A DNA stretch of 64,000 nucleotides from Cyathus striatus (Eukaryota > Basidiomycota > Agaricomycetes > Agaricales > Nidulariaceae), in contig JAOVFP010000014.1 in the NCBI GenBank assembly GCA_025738555.1, positions 496,001-560,000 of the forward strand, given 5' to 3'. Under the pieces are notes generated by a model that saw only the letters and a program-made list of their open reading frames with translations, ran no database searches and was not told the origin of the DNA. The position numbers and the translations under genes are program-made. Numbering within the stretch: the stretch's first letter is position 1; each line of letters begins with the position of its first letter. This document shows, piece by piece, positions 22,316 to 34,792 of the stretch.

Positions 22316-23301
22316 ATGCCCAACTCTTCTGCGCCTCTACTGTTCCCCGACTTGGCCAACCACCACATCCACACTAACAGTTCCTCATCTAACGTACCCA
22401 CATCCCTCCATCTACTCCAATCGCACCACCATCCATTATGGAACGATGCGAGCTATTTAGCCTCAGCATCCCCAATGTCCCAGCTGTACATAGTAAGGGT
22501 CATCGTACCCAAGGACCCTGGCCAACGCCCCCCACCAGATGTGCTTATGCACATCCATGCGTCGACTCACAACGGCGTTGTTCCTATTCTACACCATTAT
22601 TTCGGAGAAGTATACCAAAACTCCTCCTGCACTCACTATAAGAGTGAAGTAGAAAAGCAGAACCCAGAACTCGCTTTCGTCATCCTACCATACCACACCT
22701 ATCCCAACCTGTCGGACCTTCTGGACACGCACATTTTCACGTCAAACCCCGTTCTAGCCGTGTCGACGTTCCGTCATCTGGTCGACCTTTTCCTTTTTCT
22801 CTACGCGCAGAAGATATCCTTTCGTGGAACATTTGCAAGCGCTGTCCTTGTCAACCCTAATGATGGAACCGTGAAACTACAGCTCTTCTCTGCCGCAGTC
22901 GAAGAGCATGGTGAGACTGTTATATCTTCATATTAGCAATCACTGACAACGATGCAGACACAATCGATTTGCGCACTGTCGGGAACATATTCACCATCGT
23001 CTTTCGCTCTTGTACCGGCAATGTCTGTAGTGCCTTCACGGAATCGTTAGAACTCGCGCAAAAACTCCACTGCTTTACCCAGCACGATACTTTGGATATA
23101 CGGCACTCTTTTGAATCCTTAGAACTTGACATTTGTAGGATGAACCCGGCTAATGCAACCTTTACCAGAGTCGAGCACCTTGTCTTCGAAGATGACGATG
23201 AATCGGACGTATGGTCCGTGAACGGAAGATCATCTTCAACCGCATATTCCAGGTACACTGATTATCGCCATACAACTTCAACAGCGGAAAAGGCCCCTTG
23301 A
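22316..23301 (+). CDS. Unknown family, copy 2 (312 aa, subgroup B)
   Basis: Exons 22316-22910 and 22958-23301 with a 47-nt intron (donor GTGAGA, acceptor GCAG) in the same place and phase as copy 1. Starts MPNSSAPLLFPDLANHHIHT; the preceding in-frame ATG at 22262 is not conserved in position in other subgroups. Differences from subgroup A: the CxxC is replaced (SCTHYKSEVEK), the β5-like segment is FVILPYHTYPNLSDLLD, and the DDESDVWSV motif is followed by about 27 extra residues rich in Ser, Thr and Tyr. Copy 8 in the second duplication is its direct counterpart. Confidence 0.7.
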
Positions 23302-23639
23302 AGCTTAGAGCTCGATATTCTGGCCCACCTTCCACGGACCCCTGGGGAAACTCAGCTCATTTCAGAGCGCATTTCTCTCCAATACCCCTTCGACTTCCAT
23401 GCTTTCATATCACAAAACTTTTCATTATGCTCCTGCTGTGTACTTCGCTATCGCTCTGCTACACAATCTATGGTACACTTTCCTACAATTAGAATATCAG
23501 CTATCGTTGTACAGTATATCAATAGTATGCAATATAACCTACATTAACCACACATGTCCTCGCGACCTTGCCTTTCTACCCCAAGCTGGGTGTCGCGCTA
23601 CAATCCTCCCAACACCGTAAAAGCGTACTCTCCCTCGTC

Positions 23640-25960
23640 GCCCTGGTTCCTCTGAGTCTTCCTCCTCACCACCGTACCCTCCGCTAGACTACATATCCTA
23701 CCGCGACGCTCTTATGATTTAGAACTTGAGTCAGAACGTCGTTGCACCACTACTAGAAGGAAGATAACATACCTCGTGCCTCTGCTTCATTAGCCGCCCA
23801 TCAACCACGAACCTTCCTTCCGATAACTTCAATCACCAAACGTGTCGACGGTTTGATTCACTGATTCTCCACAGGACGAAACGAAGCTGAAGATTCCTGA
23901 GAATACGAAGGTTGAGAGCAGAGCTGGCGTCCAAGTCTTCAGGCTGTAGAAATGTGACGTGGCAGCTTCTCTTGGCGACAAAAAGAGACGAGGCAACCAA
24001 AAAACAGGCGGTAGGTGGCGAGCCATGGTAGTGAGAAATACACAATCTAGTGGTAAGAATGAGTATTTTTAAGATCGTCAAAATTAAAAGACAAAAGAGA
24101 GCGAATTTCAGAGACAAAAGGGTAGAAAATATTTTCAGCAGAGGTTTGTAAGCAAACGTCAAGCAGAAATCTCGAGGTTTGGTCACATCCGCGTACCACT
24201 CTCCATAGGAAATGTTACAGAGTAGAATAACGTACCTTTGTGAATTTCATACCCCCAACATAGGTGGGCTATATCCCTTTGCCGCTCCTCTACTAACCGT
24301 CTTCAGGTAGGAATGCTATCGGTAAATCAGGCCTTTCGATACCAAAGCAATAGTGTAGGAAGTATCAGGTCATCGTGCAACAGAAGATACGATCATTTTA
24401 TCTCTGGCCTAGTGGTCGTGGTTGGTAGTAGTATTAGTCTTGGAACGAACAACACTTAGTGGATAGAGGCGGACATACTGCTGGTGCGAAGATGGGGACC
24501 GAATTGTGCATATAACCAGGCTCCTTTCTATTGTTTCACGAGAGAAGGAATATGAGCAAGATTCGAACAGTGGAAAGACAGAATTGAGCCGCGAAGTTGA
24601 AGGTTGTGGTTGGGTTGTGGGTAGTAGTGTGGGACCCACAACGATCCGGCTGTGACTAATCAACATCACAAATCTATTTATATCTTGTGGGCATGTGTAT
24701 TCGTGTATTTATCATAATCCTTCACATTACACAAAATTTCGCTTTCATCGATCATCGACTCGTGCTTCGGACAGGCTTCGAACTCCCAGGACCATATCCT
24801 CAGAACAGCCTCCCTCTTCCTTACCACTCTCCGCAGTAGCATCATTACGCTCCCTTACACGCTACCCGACAAGGGCGGGCTATCACCTGAGAACTGTCAG
24901 AATGCTGTATACCACTCGAGGATATTAGAAGACATCCCTGTGGTCATTTGTCCGTCTACGACAACCATAAGAGCGGTTTGTAGCGCGTCGGAGGTCGATT
25001 AACATGGCCTAGGCGACTAAAAAGTGGCTACAATTACATAGCGGCTTGGGGTGATGAACTCGATCTCGAAGTTCTAGTACAAACGTCAAATAATAATTAT
25101 CTTTTAGTTCGCTGTGGGAACGATTTGGTGGTGGGTGTCAACTGGATTTCGACGGAAGGGGAGGACGATGCAGTGATGTTTACTTGGTAACATTGTTTAA
25201 ATGCAAAGAAGTGATTCACCCTCACGTTATGATGTGGAGATTCTGAACTTTACGTGTTCCTCAGGCTCCTTTGTTCGACGTTAAGAGCAAGAAACGGGTC
25301 GTACACTTCCTACGAGGTAGAACTTATTAAAGTTGGACCGTGAATGCATGATCTCCAATGTGTTGAGGGCGTATTTGAGGAAAGCCAGGTCCATCGGCAC
25401 GTCGCCTTTCCTGGAGTGTTCCTTCCAGCAGCCTGTGACTGCGGATCGTTCTGCTTCCTCCGAGACGATCGAGGTCAACGATGACATCCACTGGGAGATC
25501 GATACCTAGGTATGAGAAATCCAGTGGGAATACGCGTGGTGGTCACAGTGTATGAAGGTAGTGTGGTATAGATGGGCCTGTGGTAGGCTTCGGTCAATGA
25601 AGGATATGGCTCAGGAAGATTTGTCGCCAGGTCAGGGTGCAAAATTATTGTGCCAATGACTTCCACCATGCTAGTTCGTTCCATCTCCACCACCGACGTA
25701 TCGAGGAAAACCGCTGGCGTGAATACGCGGGAGTACGTGGTGGATGAGGGCAGTGTTGGACTTACTGGGGCTGAGCTATGATCGGCGGAGAGTTGGGCTT
25801 TATGCTGAATCTTAGGTTAGTGACGCGTCGATGCTCTCGGTAATGTTGATATGATGGTTCATCTTCGAATAGACTTCGTGAGCCAACGAGATCCAGAAAA
25901 ACAAGTATCCGAATGATCCATGCATTGGTATAAGTACAAATATAGTTTTTAAACAACAAC
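23640..25960. repeat. Shared flank between copies 2 and 3
   Basis: Long non-coding-looking stretch repeated at 47,830-50,170 and in part at 53,880-54,910. Minus-strand open frames recur at equivalent positions (24186-23833 and 48403-48104, both beginning MTKPRDFCL; 24669-24409 and 48898-48626, both ending in an RSKT...DH stretch). The conserved start and partly conserved frames make a poorly resolved minus-strand gene possible; no domain recognised. Confidence 0.5.
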
Positions 25961-26157
25961 TGTAGGATTCTAGTCTCTAATGCAATGTAACTAGGACATG
26001 TCAGAGAGACATGGAGGATAGCTAAGTGTTTAAAAAATCACTGCAATGAGAGCAAAAACGATACAAGACGAGAGGGGTAAGTAACCAGGACAATTGTGGT
26101 GGGTAGCCTGAAGCAGAATATAAGCTCTGTGAGTAGCGACTGTAGTTGAGAATGACC

Positions 26158-27080
26158 TTAGTCGGCAGACCAAACATCCGAATCGTCCTCAACGGCTACG
26201 ATGCGCCCGTTGCCACCAAGCTGCTCGTTGGCAGCATTGACTGCATTCAGCGAGCCTTGCAAGGCATGCAAGGAGCTCCATGCGTTCGAGCTGTGTTTCT
26301 GCTCGAAGAACTGAAGTGATCGCGCGAGCTGAAAGGCCTGCAAAAAGATTCCGCCGGCGGTAGCAGCATTGGGATACAAGATGGTAGTGAACATGTTCCC
26401 AAGAGTACGCAGGTCGTGCATATCTGTGGTACTTTCAGTAACCGCCAACGAGGTAAAGGAGAAGAATCACCTTGTACTTCGACTGCGGTAGCAAAGTTAT
26501 GTACCTTCACGCCCCCATTGACTGGGTTTACGAGGACATAAGATGCGAATGCACCACCGAAGGATACATGCTGCTCGCTGAGGAACAGGAAGAGATCAGC
26601 CAAATGGCTGAAGGCTAAGACTGCAAGAGCGGGATGGGTATCGAAAAAGTCGGTGTCCACATCATGCGATAGGCTGGGGTCAGAGTAATATGGCAGAACC
26701 ACGATAGTGAACTGAGGAGCCTGTGTTTCTCCTACAGATGTACAGTGATTGCAGGAGGAGTTCTGGTACACTTCACCGAAGTAGTGGTGAAGAACATCGG
26801 TGACTCCCTCGTGCAATGAAGCGCGGATGTGCATGAACACGTCTGGTGGAGGATGCTGGCCTGGTCGATTGGGGGCTACGATCCTGACGAGATACAGAGC
26901 TGACTCTGCAGATGCTGAGGCGACATAGATGGCTTCATTAGAGGACGGATGGAAGGTTGGATGGCGCAGATGAAGCTTATCAGGGATGGTTGAAGAGAGA
27001 CTCTGGGTGTGGATGTGGTGGTCGCGAAACTCGGAGATGCGAAGCGCAGCGGAATCAGTACAGTCACGTGATACTGCCAT
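26158..27080 (-). CDS. Unknown family, copy 3 (291 aa)
   Basis: Minus strand: exon 1 27080-26471, intron 26470-26424 (47 nt), exon 2 26423-26158. Subgroup A, closest to copy 1 (shared CTSVGETQAP-type segment, YYSDPSLSH, FFDTHPAL). Ends EDDSDVWSAD. It has GGVKVHNFA where copy 1 has GSVKVHNFA. One of only two minus-strand members. It occupies the same place in duplication A that copy 9 occupies in duplication B, yet copy 9 is of a different sequence type. Confidence 0.75.
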
Positions 27081-27200
27081 ATTAGATTCTTTATGAAACT
27101 AGCAAGAAATGAGGTCTGTTAGAGCGACTTTTGTTGGTAAAGGTATGGGTAAAAATTATACGGGTGGCCTCTTCTGACAAGTGTGCAGTAGAGTGTTGAA

Positions 27201-27274
27201 TGGGAGGGGATGGAGGCATTGGACCTTTTTGCGAGGTGATATAGAGACCCGAGAGAGACACTGGATATATTTAG
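27201..27274 (-). promoter_or_regulatory. Family promoter module, copy 3
   Basis: Minus-strand module with TCTCTATATCACCTCGC and the CATCCCCTCCCATTC run, about 120 bases before the copy-3 start. Confidence 0.55.
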
Positions 27275-27404
27275 GACCATAATTGTCCGTCTTCTCTTCT
27301 TTTGGACATGATAGGTTGGATTCCAGATGGTTTTCCAACCATCAAAACCATCTTAGATCCAAAGGTCAGCAAGAGGAAACGAAGTGGAACCAGGCTCAGT
27401 TATG

Positions 27405-27618
27405 TCACATGCTATTACCATATTGGATTCCTTATGGAAATGAGCAAGAAATATGATCTGTTAGAGCGACTTTTGTTGCTAAAGGTATGGGTAAAAATTA
27501 TATGGGTTGCCTCTTCTGACAAGTGTGTAGTAGAGTGTTGAATAGGAGGGGATGGAGGCATTGGACCTTTTCGCGGGGTGATATAGAGACTTGATAGAGA
27601 CACTGGATATTTTAAGTT
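27405..27618 (-). pseudogene. Truncated 5' copy of the family (promoter, leader and first codons)
   Basis: A second promoter module (27549-27618), leader and start region on the minus strand directly upstream of copy 3. The start context AATCCAATATGGTAATAGC is recognisable, and similarity to the coding region stops about ten codons later. Probably the remains of an eleventh copy. Confidence 0.6.
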
Positions 27619-28550
27619 TTAACTCTCGTTCGTAGAGCTGAAGTTACGATAATGATCGTGAGACTGGATTTTACATCAGGCAATCATATTTTGAATCTCC
27701 ATGAATCTTAGCCGAGAGGTGGGATTCCCTCAAAGCTGCTCTGGGCATAGATGAGATCTTCCCAGATGGGAGCTGAGTGCTGAATACTGACTACGGACCG
27801 TTTCAAACAACTGACCAGTGATCCTCGACCTGTCTATTCCTGCTATAAGTGCACTGTACAAAGACGGACGAGTCATCATTGTCCCCTGGCTTACCTACCG
27901 CTTCCCACACATCCATAAAACCTATGGGCTGACGCGCGTGTCGAAATCCTCAAAGTAACCGACAAGCTTCCATCTGTGGGACAAGGAAATGGATCTTGTC
28001 CGTGTGAGGAAGGACTTACTCCAAACAAAGAACAACTCGATTCGGAATGATACGCGATCCTGAGGAAGAGAATTTATAGGAGAAAGTGATCTGATTAGAA
28101 GAAAGATGTCCACCATCTTTCTCTTTCATCAGTAAAGTATAGGTGGCGCCGAATTTACTATTGAATCTCTGTTCTGGTACTTGGGTCAATCCCCCGCCAC
28201 TACCGGTTCATCGTTTACAGGCATTTATCATTCACAGTTGCGTGGCTGCTCATTAACTTCACCCACCGTTCGTCCTCCACATAAAATGGGTAGGTTCAAC
28301 GTTTCTTGAGGATTATAGATGTGTGATAGACATTATGCCTTTATTTAAATGCTTGCCAGTTGGTCATGATATTAATATAGACTCTTCTGAGACCAGTCTT
28401 CTTGAGGTTGCCCATCTGATGTTAAATGTGTAAGCCCCCACTATGTTTAGTGCATTTATAAGTACCTTCACCACTTGAAACACAAATATTAAGCGTTAAT
28501 AATATTGCTCATGCTGTGTTGCTTGCACAGCCGTGACTCTGACATTGGGG
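27619..28550. other. No gene seen
   Basis: Begins with a ~50-bp sequence (TTAAGTTTTAACTCTC...) that also borders the solitary promoter module at 40,376. The rest contains only short frames. Confidence 0.4.
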
Positions 28551-28672
28551 TGAAAGGAGGCATTGGTCCTCTTTGAGGGATAATATCGTAGAGACACTTA
28601 TTTATAGCAATGGCTGTTTCGGCGAGGACTGCGCTTCTCTTTCGTTTTAAATGGCTGGTGTGGAACGAGACG

Positions 28673-28768
28673 TATTTATTTATGAAGAGAGAAGGCCTGG
28701 GAAGTGGCTTTTTTTAGTAATATTTATTTATGAAGAGAGAAGGCCTGGGAAGTGGCTTTTTTTAGTAA
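28673..28768. repeat. Two tandem 48-bp units
   Basis: TATTTATTTATGAAGAGAGA... occurs at 28673-28720 and again at 28721-28768 with no difference seen, so the duplication is recent. Confidence 0.9.
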
Positions 28769-29039
28769 TATTGATGGGATCTTGGTGGTCTGCTTACTAA
28801 TAGCTGACTAATAGCCTTAAGTGCTGCGCCATAAGAGAAGGCCTGAGAATATTGGATATAGATGGAGTGTGGAACAGCCCCTTTTGGTTTTAGATTGATG
28901 AGATTGATGGACTCCTTCGACTAAGCTTCTTGAAATGCACGCGCCACAATTGGTGCTTGATGGCTGATGGTCACTGTAAGGGCTCTGCTGCCTGTTCCAT
29001 TCCCTTCCCCTCTTGAGTTTAAACAGTACAATAATGGTG

Positions 29040-29960
29040 TATATATTTCTGTGGATAATAATGGGTCTATAAAATTTAATTTTCGCTTTTTTTGTGGCTA
29101 CTGTTACCTGTAGTAATTTATAATGTATTTGTTATAATGTTTTGTTTGCTTTCCATATATTGTGCTGTAATGTCTTCTCCCCTTTGAAATTAACACCACA
29201 ATTAAATAAGCATATTTATGTGAATAACAATATGACTATAATAAACAAATTATTGTTGCTTACATGGCTGCTGTAGTAATTTAGATAGGATTTGCTAATA
29301 TTTGAGCTGTATAATATGTATGTGATTGATAATTATATTTAAAATGTGAATAGAAAGACTAAGAGAAGTAGGCAATGGATTGAGGAGCAGGAGTCAAGAT
29401 ATGTGAGTAATGTAAATACTGTGGATTAATTGATGTGTAAATAGTGATGAGTGGGGTATTGTAAGAGGCAATGAATGGGTAGTAAAATTTAGATAGATAA
29501 ATATTGTGTAGCAGGGAGTGTATCTCCCAATAAAGTTAGAAATGTGACTGGACAACACACAAATTACAATGTTTCTTCATGGGTAGATATATACCTCATA
29601 GGTGAAGTAGCAGAGGGTTGAATATATTATATATCATGGCACTATAAAGATTAAAATTTCAAAGTTTTGTGGCTTCTGTAGTGATTTATAGTGTATTTGT
29701 TATAAATTCAGCTGTTGTAATGTATTGTTATCTGTGGTTATAATGTGGTGTAATGTGTTTCCAGCTTGAAATGAATAGCACAATTAAAGATGTATATTTA
29801 TGTGGATAAGAATTTGATGATTATGAGTAAAAAATATTTTATTGGATGAGTGTTGTAGTAATTTAGAGTGGATTTGGTAAGATTTGAGGTTTATAATATG
29901 TGAGTATATTAAAAAAGATTTAGAATGATTTTGGCTGGGAAGAATAAGAGAAGTAGGCAG
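29040..29960. repeat. Diverged ~580-bp direct repeats, AT-rich
   Basis: 29,060-29,400 and 29,640-29,960 share the order TGTGGCT...TGTAGTAATTTATA, TGTATTTGTTATAA, TTGAAAT...CACAATTAAA, TATTTATGTG and GAGCTGTATAATATGT. No coding potential. Confidence 0.6.
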
Positions 29961-30077
29961 TGGGGGTATGTGTAGAATAAATAAATAAAGAATGTGAATT
30001 GATATTTGGAATTTCAGAGTAGGAGAGTTGATATATAATATATACCACACAGGCAACATATGATATATTCCTCACGG

Positions 30078-30262
30078 GTAAGCAGGGGGTTTGGGGGGCT
30101 GCGCCCCCCAAGAGAGAAAAAAGCGGGGGTCTGGGGGCGCAGCCCTCAGCCTAAAGAACTGGGATGAAGAAGCAGGGGGCCTGGGGGGCGCAGCCCCACA
30201 GCAAGCTGTCATCCGTGTGGAGCGGAGGAGGGAGCCGACAGGCTCCCATTCCCGTAGCGGAG
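30078..30262. repeat. Three or four GC-rich hairpins
   Basis: Palindromic GGGGGGCTGCGCCCCCC, GGGGGCGCAGCCC and GGGGGGCGCAGCCCC, each preceded by a GGGGTCTG or GGGGCCTG run, then ATTCCCGTAGCGGAGCGCGGGT. They stand out from the AT-rich surroundings. Confidence 0.8.
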
Positions 30263-30295
30263 CGCGGGTGTAAAGCTTGTATTTTTAATGAGGGG

Positions 30296-30470
30296 GTCGG
30301 CGCGTCTCTTTCACTTATTGTTAGCAAGGTCTGGCGCTTCTCTTGCACTTATTATTCAATGTTCGCGAGGGCCAGAATGTCTCTTTCACTTATTGTTAGC
30401 GAAGTCTGGCGCTTCCCTCTCATTTATTGTTAGCGAGAGCTTGCACTACTCTTTCACTTTTGATGGCTGG
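30296..30470. repeat. Imperfect tandem repeats of a TCTTTCACTTATTGTTAGC unit
   Basis: Three to four copies of a ~50-60-bp unit with TCTCTTTCACTTATTGTTAG and a GTCTGGCGCTTC segment, ending at GATGGCTGGTGG. Confidence 0.7.
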
Positions 30471-30589
30471 TGGAATACTGAGCAAAAGACTCGAGCTAAA
30501 AATATGTGTCTATATCACTGTCCCTCCAAGAGATCCAATGGTTCCTTCCCATACCATTTAACACTCCAGCTGTAGCTCACCTGCTAATA

Positions 30590-32237
30590 TATCCCACTTG
30601 TGTAAGTTATAGCCACATCCATTGACTCAGCAAAAACGACCTCTAACAGACCACATTTCTTTCTCATCTCGATACTTCAATCCAATAACGGGCCTGACGA
30701 AAAGGAAAAGAAAAGTTCGGATCCGAACCGGAGCCTTGAAGATAACGGAGAGATAAACGGCTACACCGTCACTTGCTCGGTCTGGCGGCGGACGGCATCA
30801 TCTATTGTATGATATTTGGCAGCGGCTTCGTGTAAGTAAACGTGCAGCATAACGCAAACGCATCACTGCACACGAACCCTGAGCACACTCACACGACCAT
30901 GCATATAGCCAATAAGTACTTTATTTTCCTTCGTGTTCACCTACTGCTTTCAGTGGCGTATTAAAAGAGTCTATAGAATAGAACATTACAGTAGGTAATA
31001 TATGTAAGTAATAATAGTAAAATAATGAAGTATGTCTTCAGTTCTCGCAATAGAGAAAGTCAACTGAGGGGAGCAGACGGCTTGGTGATCTATTCATTTA
31101 AATACTAGGAACAAATCAAAAGTTGTAAGTATGGAAACAAACCAAGTCAATAGGCACGGGATACGGCATCCCACCATGTCGACACGGCGCATCCATAGCG
31201 CACGAGTTGCATAAGCAACCCTCAGTGATCCTACATGAATAGATGCGATTACACACAATGGTCAAAGGCGATTTACTTTAGAAAAGCTCGTTAGCCTTCT
31301 AGATATTTTGAAAGTGTTTAAAGATGCATATAGGCAAATTGCCTGAAATATACTATAAAAGAACGAAAATTGACCAGTCATTGGATCCCCAGGACATTTG
31401 TGCTTCTTTCCTAGTGTGTATACATTCTATGAGAAAGGAAATGAGTATTTTTTATGTTAATTCACTTGCCGTTTCTCTAATCTTATACATATTTTGTAGG
31501 CAATTATCAGTGCTGGAACATATTCAATATTGTTCCTCGTATACTTATCATCTCGCCACTCATTTGCAATTGGTTAAATACTTGCATTAAGTTACCCAGT
31601 CTTCTTCGCGTACACAACTCTCCTGACATTTTATTTATAAAATAGGTCTCATTAGGGGAATTCAAAACTGGCGATATGCGATACACTACAGTGATTTCTG
31701 TATCGCTGTTAAGGAGAACGAGCGGCCATCAGTTCGGAGTTCATAATGTTTGGATCGTACTTACAAGAACTACTTCCTTACACGTTATAAAAATATATAA
31801 TTTATTAGATAGAATGCTTGAATATATTAATATCTACGCAACCTCCAAATCTTTAACGATATTTCAAAGTGGAAAAGTGTAAAACATAGAAAATGTTTAC
31901 GTTAGAACTCTCAGTTTGAATTTCTAATCATGTTTTCGGCAAGATTGTAGCGAATGGTCCTTGGCAACAGGTAGTAGTGCTACAAAACAGCCATATTTGA
32001 ATTTCCCCATTGTTCTAATCTCGTGAGTAATAAAGCAACCCTATCAGGCTGAGCAGGAGACAAATGCAAAGGAAAAACGAAAATTTACCTCCAACTTGAA
32101 GCACATAGTAAATAAAGTACCAACGACCATTATTGCGCATAGGCCTTTCACATTTTTCTATATGTATTTACTTCAATAAATTTATTAGCGTATTAATTTC
32201 TACTAAAACTTACATAGAACACCACGTCGTTAAGTAT
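30590..32237. other. No gene seen
   Basis: Increasingly AT-rich sequence. Short frames at 31324-31590 and 31676-31882 have no recognisable features and no partner elsewhere in the window. Confidence 0.4.
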
Positions 32238-32482
32238 GTGGTCAGCCATCAGCATCAGGCATTATTACCAATCTGATTTGTTGCTGTTTTGTTTATTTCT
32301 TTTCAACTGCAAGAGGGGAATTAGTAAACAAGGCTTTTGTGGCCAGTCATACCATCGGATGCTCTGTAGAGCAAGCGGCCTGATAAGACCTGAAACATTG
32401 GTTCCCGTTTGGAACCGAAGTTTTCTTTTTCTTTTCGTCTATGCTCATCCAATAAGTACGACAATGACAAATTGATGGCAAC
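32238..32482 (+). promoter_or_regulatory. Alternative 5' module of copy 4
   Basis: 245 bases identical, as far as I can read, to 37,218-37,462. The block runs through the start codon of copy 4 (32475) and replaces the usual promoter module. The coding sequence just downstream differs clearly between copies 4 and 6. It has no clear TATA box, but a pyrimidine-rich run (TTTTCTTTTTCTTTTCGTC) lies 40-60 bases before the ATG. Confidence 0.6.
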
Positions 32483-33498
32483 ACTATGTGACCATTCACT
32501 ACCCTTATCCGGGCCCTTATCCAATCATCACATCCACACCCAGAGTCTCTTGTCAACCATCCCCGACAAGCTTCATCTGCACCATCTGACCCCCCATCTG
32601 TCCTTTAATGAAGTCAGCTATGTCGTCTCATCATCTGCAGAGTCCGCTCTGTATCTCATCAGGATCATAGTCCCCAATCGACCAGGCCAGTGTCCTCCAC
32701 CAGACGTACTCATGGACATCCGCACGTCGCTGCATGAGGGAGTCGCTAGTGTTCTTCACTACTACTTTAGTGAAGTGTATCAGAATTCATTCTGCAGCTT
32801 CTGTGGGAGTGGAGGCGAAAGGCAACGTCCCCAATTCGCATTCATCATCACGCCCTACTGCTCCTACCCCAACCTGTCGGACCTGTTAGACACACACTGC
32901 TTCACAGACAACTCTGATCTCGCAGCATCCGTCTTTCTTCATTTAATCGACCTTTTCCTGTTCCTGAACACACAGAAAATATCTTTTGGTGGTACACTCC
33001 CATCCTATGTCTTAGTCAACACCCACGATGGGAGTATCATGGTACAGAACTTTGCTATTGCAGTTGAAGAAAACGGTAAGGCTACTCTTTATCTTGTTAA
33101 TAATCTCTAACAATTCCACAGACATGCACGACCTGCACTCTATCGGAAATATATTCACTACCATCTTTTATTCCAATAGGAATGTATCGCCGATGGTCAA
33201 GGAATCGTTACACCTGGCACGAAAGCTCCAGTTTTATAACAACAGCGATGTGTTGGAGATTTTGAACTCATTGCGTACCTTGCAAGTCAAACTGATCCCA
33301 GACAATGTAGGTGCTACTGTGTATCTGGCGGACTCCAACGTAACATTTGATGATGATTCGGATGTATGGTCAGTGAGCAATTACCCATCGATGCCATTTG
33401 CGGATTCCAGCCATAGCGCTAATTTCTACGCAACTTCATCTGCATCTGGAGGAGCCTCGTTATCAGCATCATCATCGCTCAATGCAAAGGCACCTTGA
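32475..33498 (+). CDS. Unknown family, copy 4 (325 aa, subgroup C)
   Basis: Exons 32475-33075 and 33122-33498 with a 46-nt intron (GTAAGG...CACAG). Starts MATLCDHSLPLSGPLSNHHIHT in the alternative 5' module. An upstream in-frame start at 32409 would add 22 residues. Subgroup C marks: SEVYQNSFCSFC with CxxC retained, FIITPYCSYPNLSDLLD, THDGSIMVQNFA in place of ADGSVKVxNFA, and after DDDSDVWSV a ~35-residue tail of Ser, Ala, Thr and Tyr ending SSSLNAKAP. Confidence 0.72.
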
Positions 33499-34792
33499 GG
33501 CTTGAAATCTCAAAGTTCCGATAGGTTCTTATGGTCCCAACCTGTGCTCTATAATTTTCTCTATGATCGATCTTGTGTTCATCTTGTTCAAGTATTCGTT
33601 ATGATTATGCTATGGTTTTTTCTATCATCTGCTCCACGACTCGATTTGCTACAGCTTGATCTCAGATCAACATCATCACTAGACTCTTGACTGACATCTT
33701 GTCGTATTGGAAATTGTACCTTGTATTTATACCACTGTTGAGCAATTCAACACCACTTCATCGGATTCTCACCGGTACACTGGGCTTGGTCGAAGAAGTT
33801 CCACCAAACAATCATACTTCTGTCCTCGACCGGAGATATCAATGTGTCGCCATACTCTCGCCTTTTTTACCGTACCTCAAGCTTCGGCATTCACTGTGAT
33901 GAGCGCTCTCTGGCTCATCCAGTGCGCATCTCTTTTTGAAGTTTTTCGTAGTTTCCCCGCTTCTTTTTCCACACCGAAATGGCAGGCCACAACAGTACCT
34001 CCCTCTCTTACACGCTACTCTGACAAGGACGGCTATGTAGCATTCTCGAGAAGTCATGGTGTCACACCACTTGATATGATAATACACCAATAACACGGAC
34101 CCTTGTGATCCTCTTTAGTCTCAGTCTGTGACAAGGCTTGAAGAACTTGCACGCCAAAAGCCTTGGGTATCTTTATGCACTTGGTCTCATCGTTTCTTCC
34201 TAATCGATATACAAGAGAGGTTTGTAGGGTGTTGGACTCAGTCGATTAACATGGCCAAGGTAAATGAAAAGCGGATTGCCACTACATAGTATCTTGGGGT
34301 CATCAACTCGATCTCTCAGAGTTCTAATGCAAACGTCAAGCATTGATTATATTTTAGTAGGCTTAGGTGTATCTGTGAAGTTTACAGGCAATTGTGATTA
34401 AGTGTTAACTTGCACAACGCTGTACAACATTAATCCTGACTTCAACATCTAGTATAAATGTAAGATTATGGATAGTCTATCTTACGTGTAAGAGTTAAGG
34501 ATACAAAGGCTGTTTGGAACAATGCAGCACTGCTACTTATGTGGAAGAACTGAACAGCATTCCGACTTGTATATTTTTTTAAAAATGATTAGTTGTGAAA
34601 TTTAGTGAGGATAGTATAAGTATATTCAGTATTTATGTATCGTTCATCATTTTAGTGTTTTAATATATTGAAAGGCTTTCAGAACTTAAAAATTTACTTC
34701 GTACTGAGAGCAAGTGAAGTAGGGCTACCGAAGGAGTTTAAATAATAATGTTTCTCATACTTCGTTTTTCGCTGTGCGCTCGTGAAGTTGCC

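Larger units (their letters stand above)
20695..27270. repeat. 6.6-kb segmental duplication, copy A
   Basis: Matches 44,757-51,490 in the same orientation and order: a GA-rich low-complexity segment, family copy 2 (+), its 3' flank, then family copy 3 (-) and its promoter. Similarity begins at AACACGGAACGAGGTAT. Copy A lacks the small hairpin insertion present in copy B at 46,017. Confidence 0.8.
28550..30580. mobile_element. Probable non-autonomous element between two degenerate promoter modules
   Basis: Inverted, degenerate promoter modules lie at about 28,552-28,610 (minus-oriented) and 30,490-30,550 (plus-oriented). Next to each is a GCTTCTC or CTACTCTTTC run followed by ATGGCTGGTG or TGATGGCTGGTGG. 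Between them is AT-rich repeated sequence and GC-rich hairpins, unlike the rest of the locus. No clear terminal repeats or target duplication, so limits and class are uncertain. Confidence 0.35.
32238..34790. repeat. Duplicated block with copy 4 (partner 37,218-39,230)
   Basis: Same order as the partner: alternative 5' module, gene, 3' flank with ACACCACTTCATCGGATTCT and GTGTCACACCACTTGA. After about 34,250 it continues into the flank that leads to the inverted promoter at 34.8 kb, while the partner switches near 39,230 to a different repeat. Confidence 0.75.

Noticed and set aside
26876..27067. Second-frame minus-strand ORFs inside family genes (also 41441-41629, 52204-52449)
   Set aside because: Shadows of the conserved coding frame; their substitutions are not conservative in these frames.
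28550..30580. Helitron or retrotransposon in the AT-rich insert
   Set aside because: No coding sequence, LTRs, TIRs or CTRR end could be defined.
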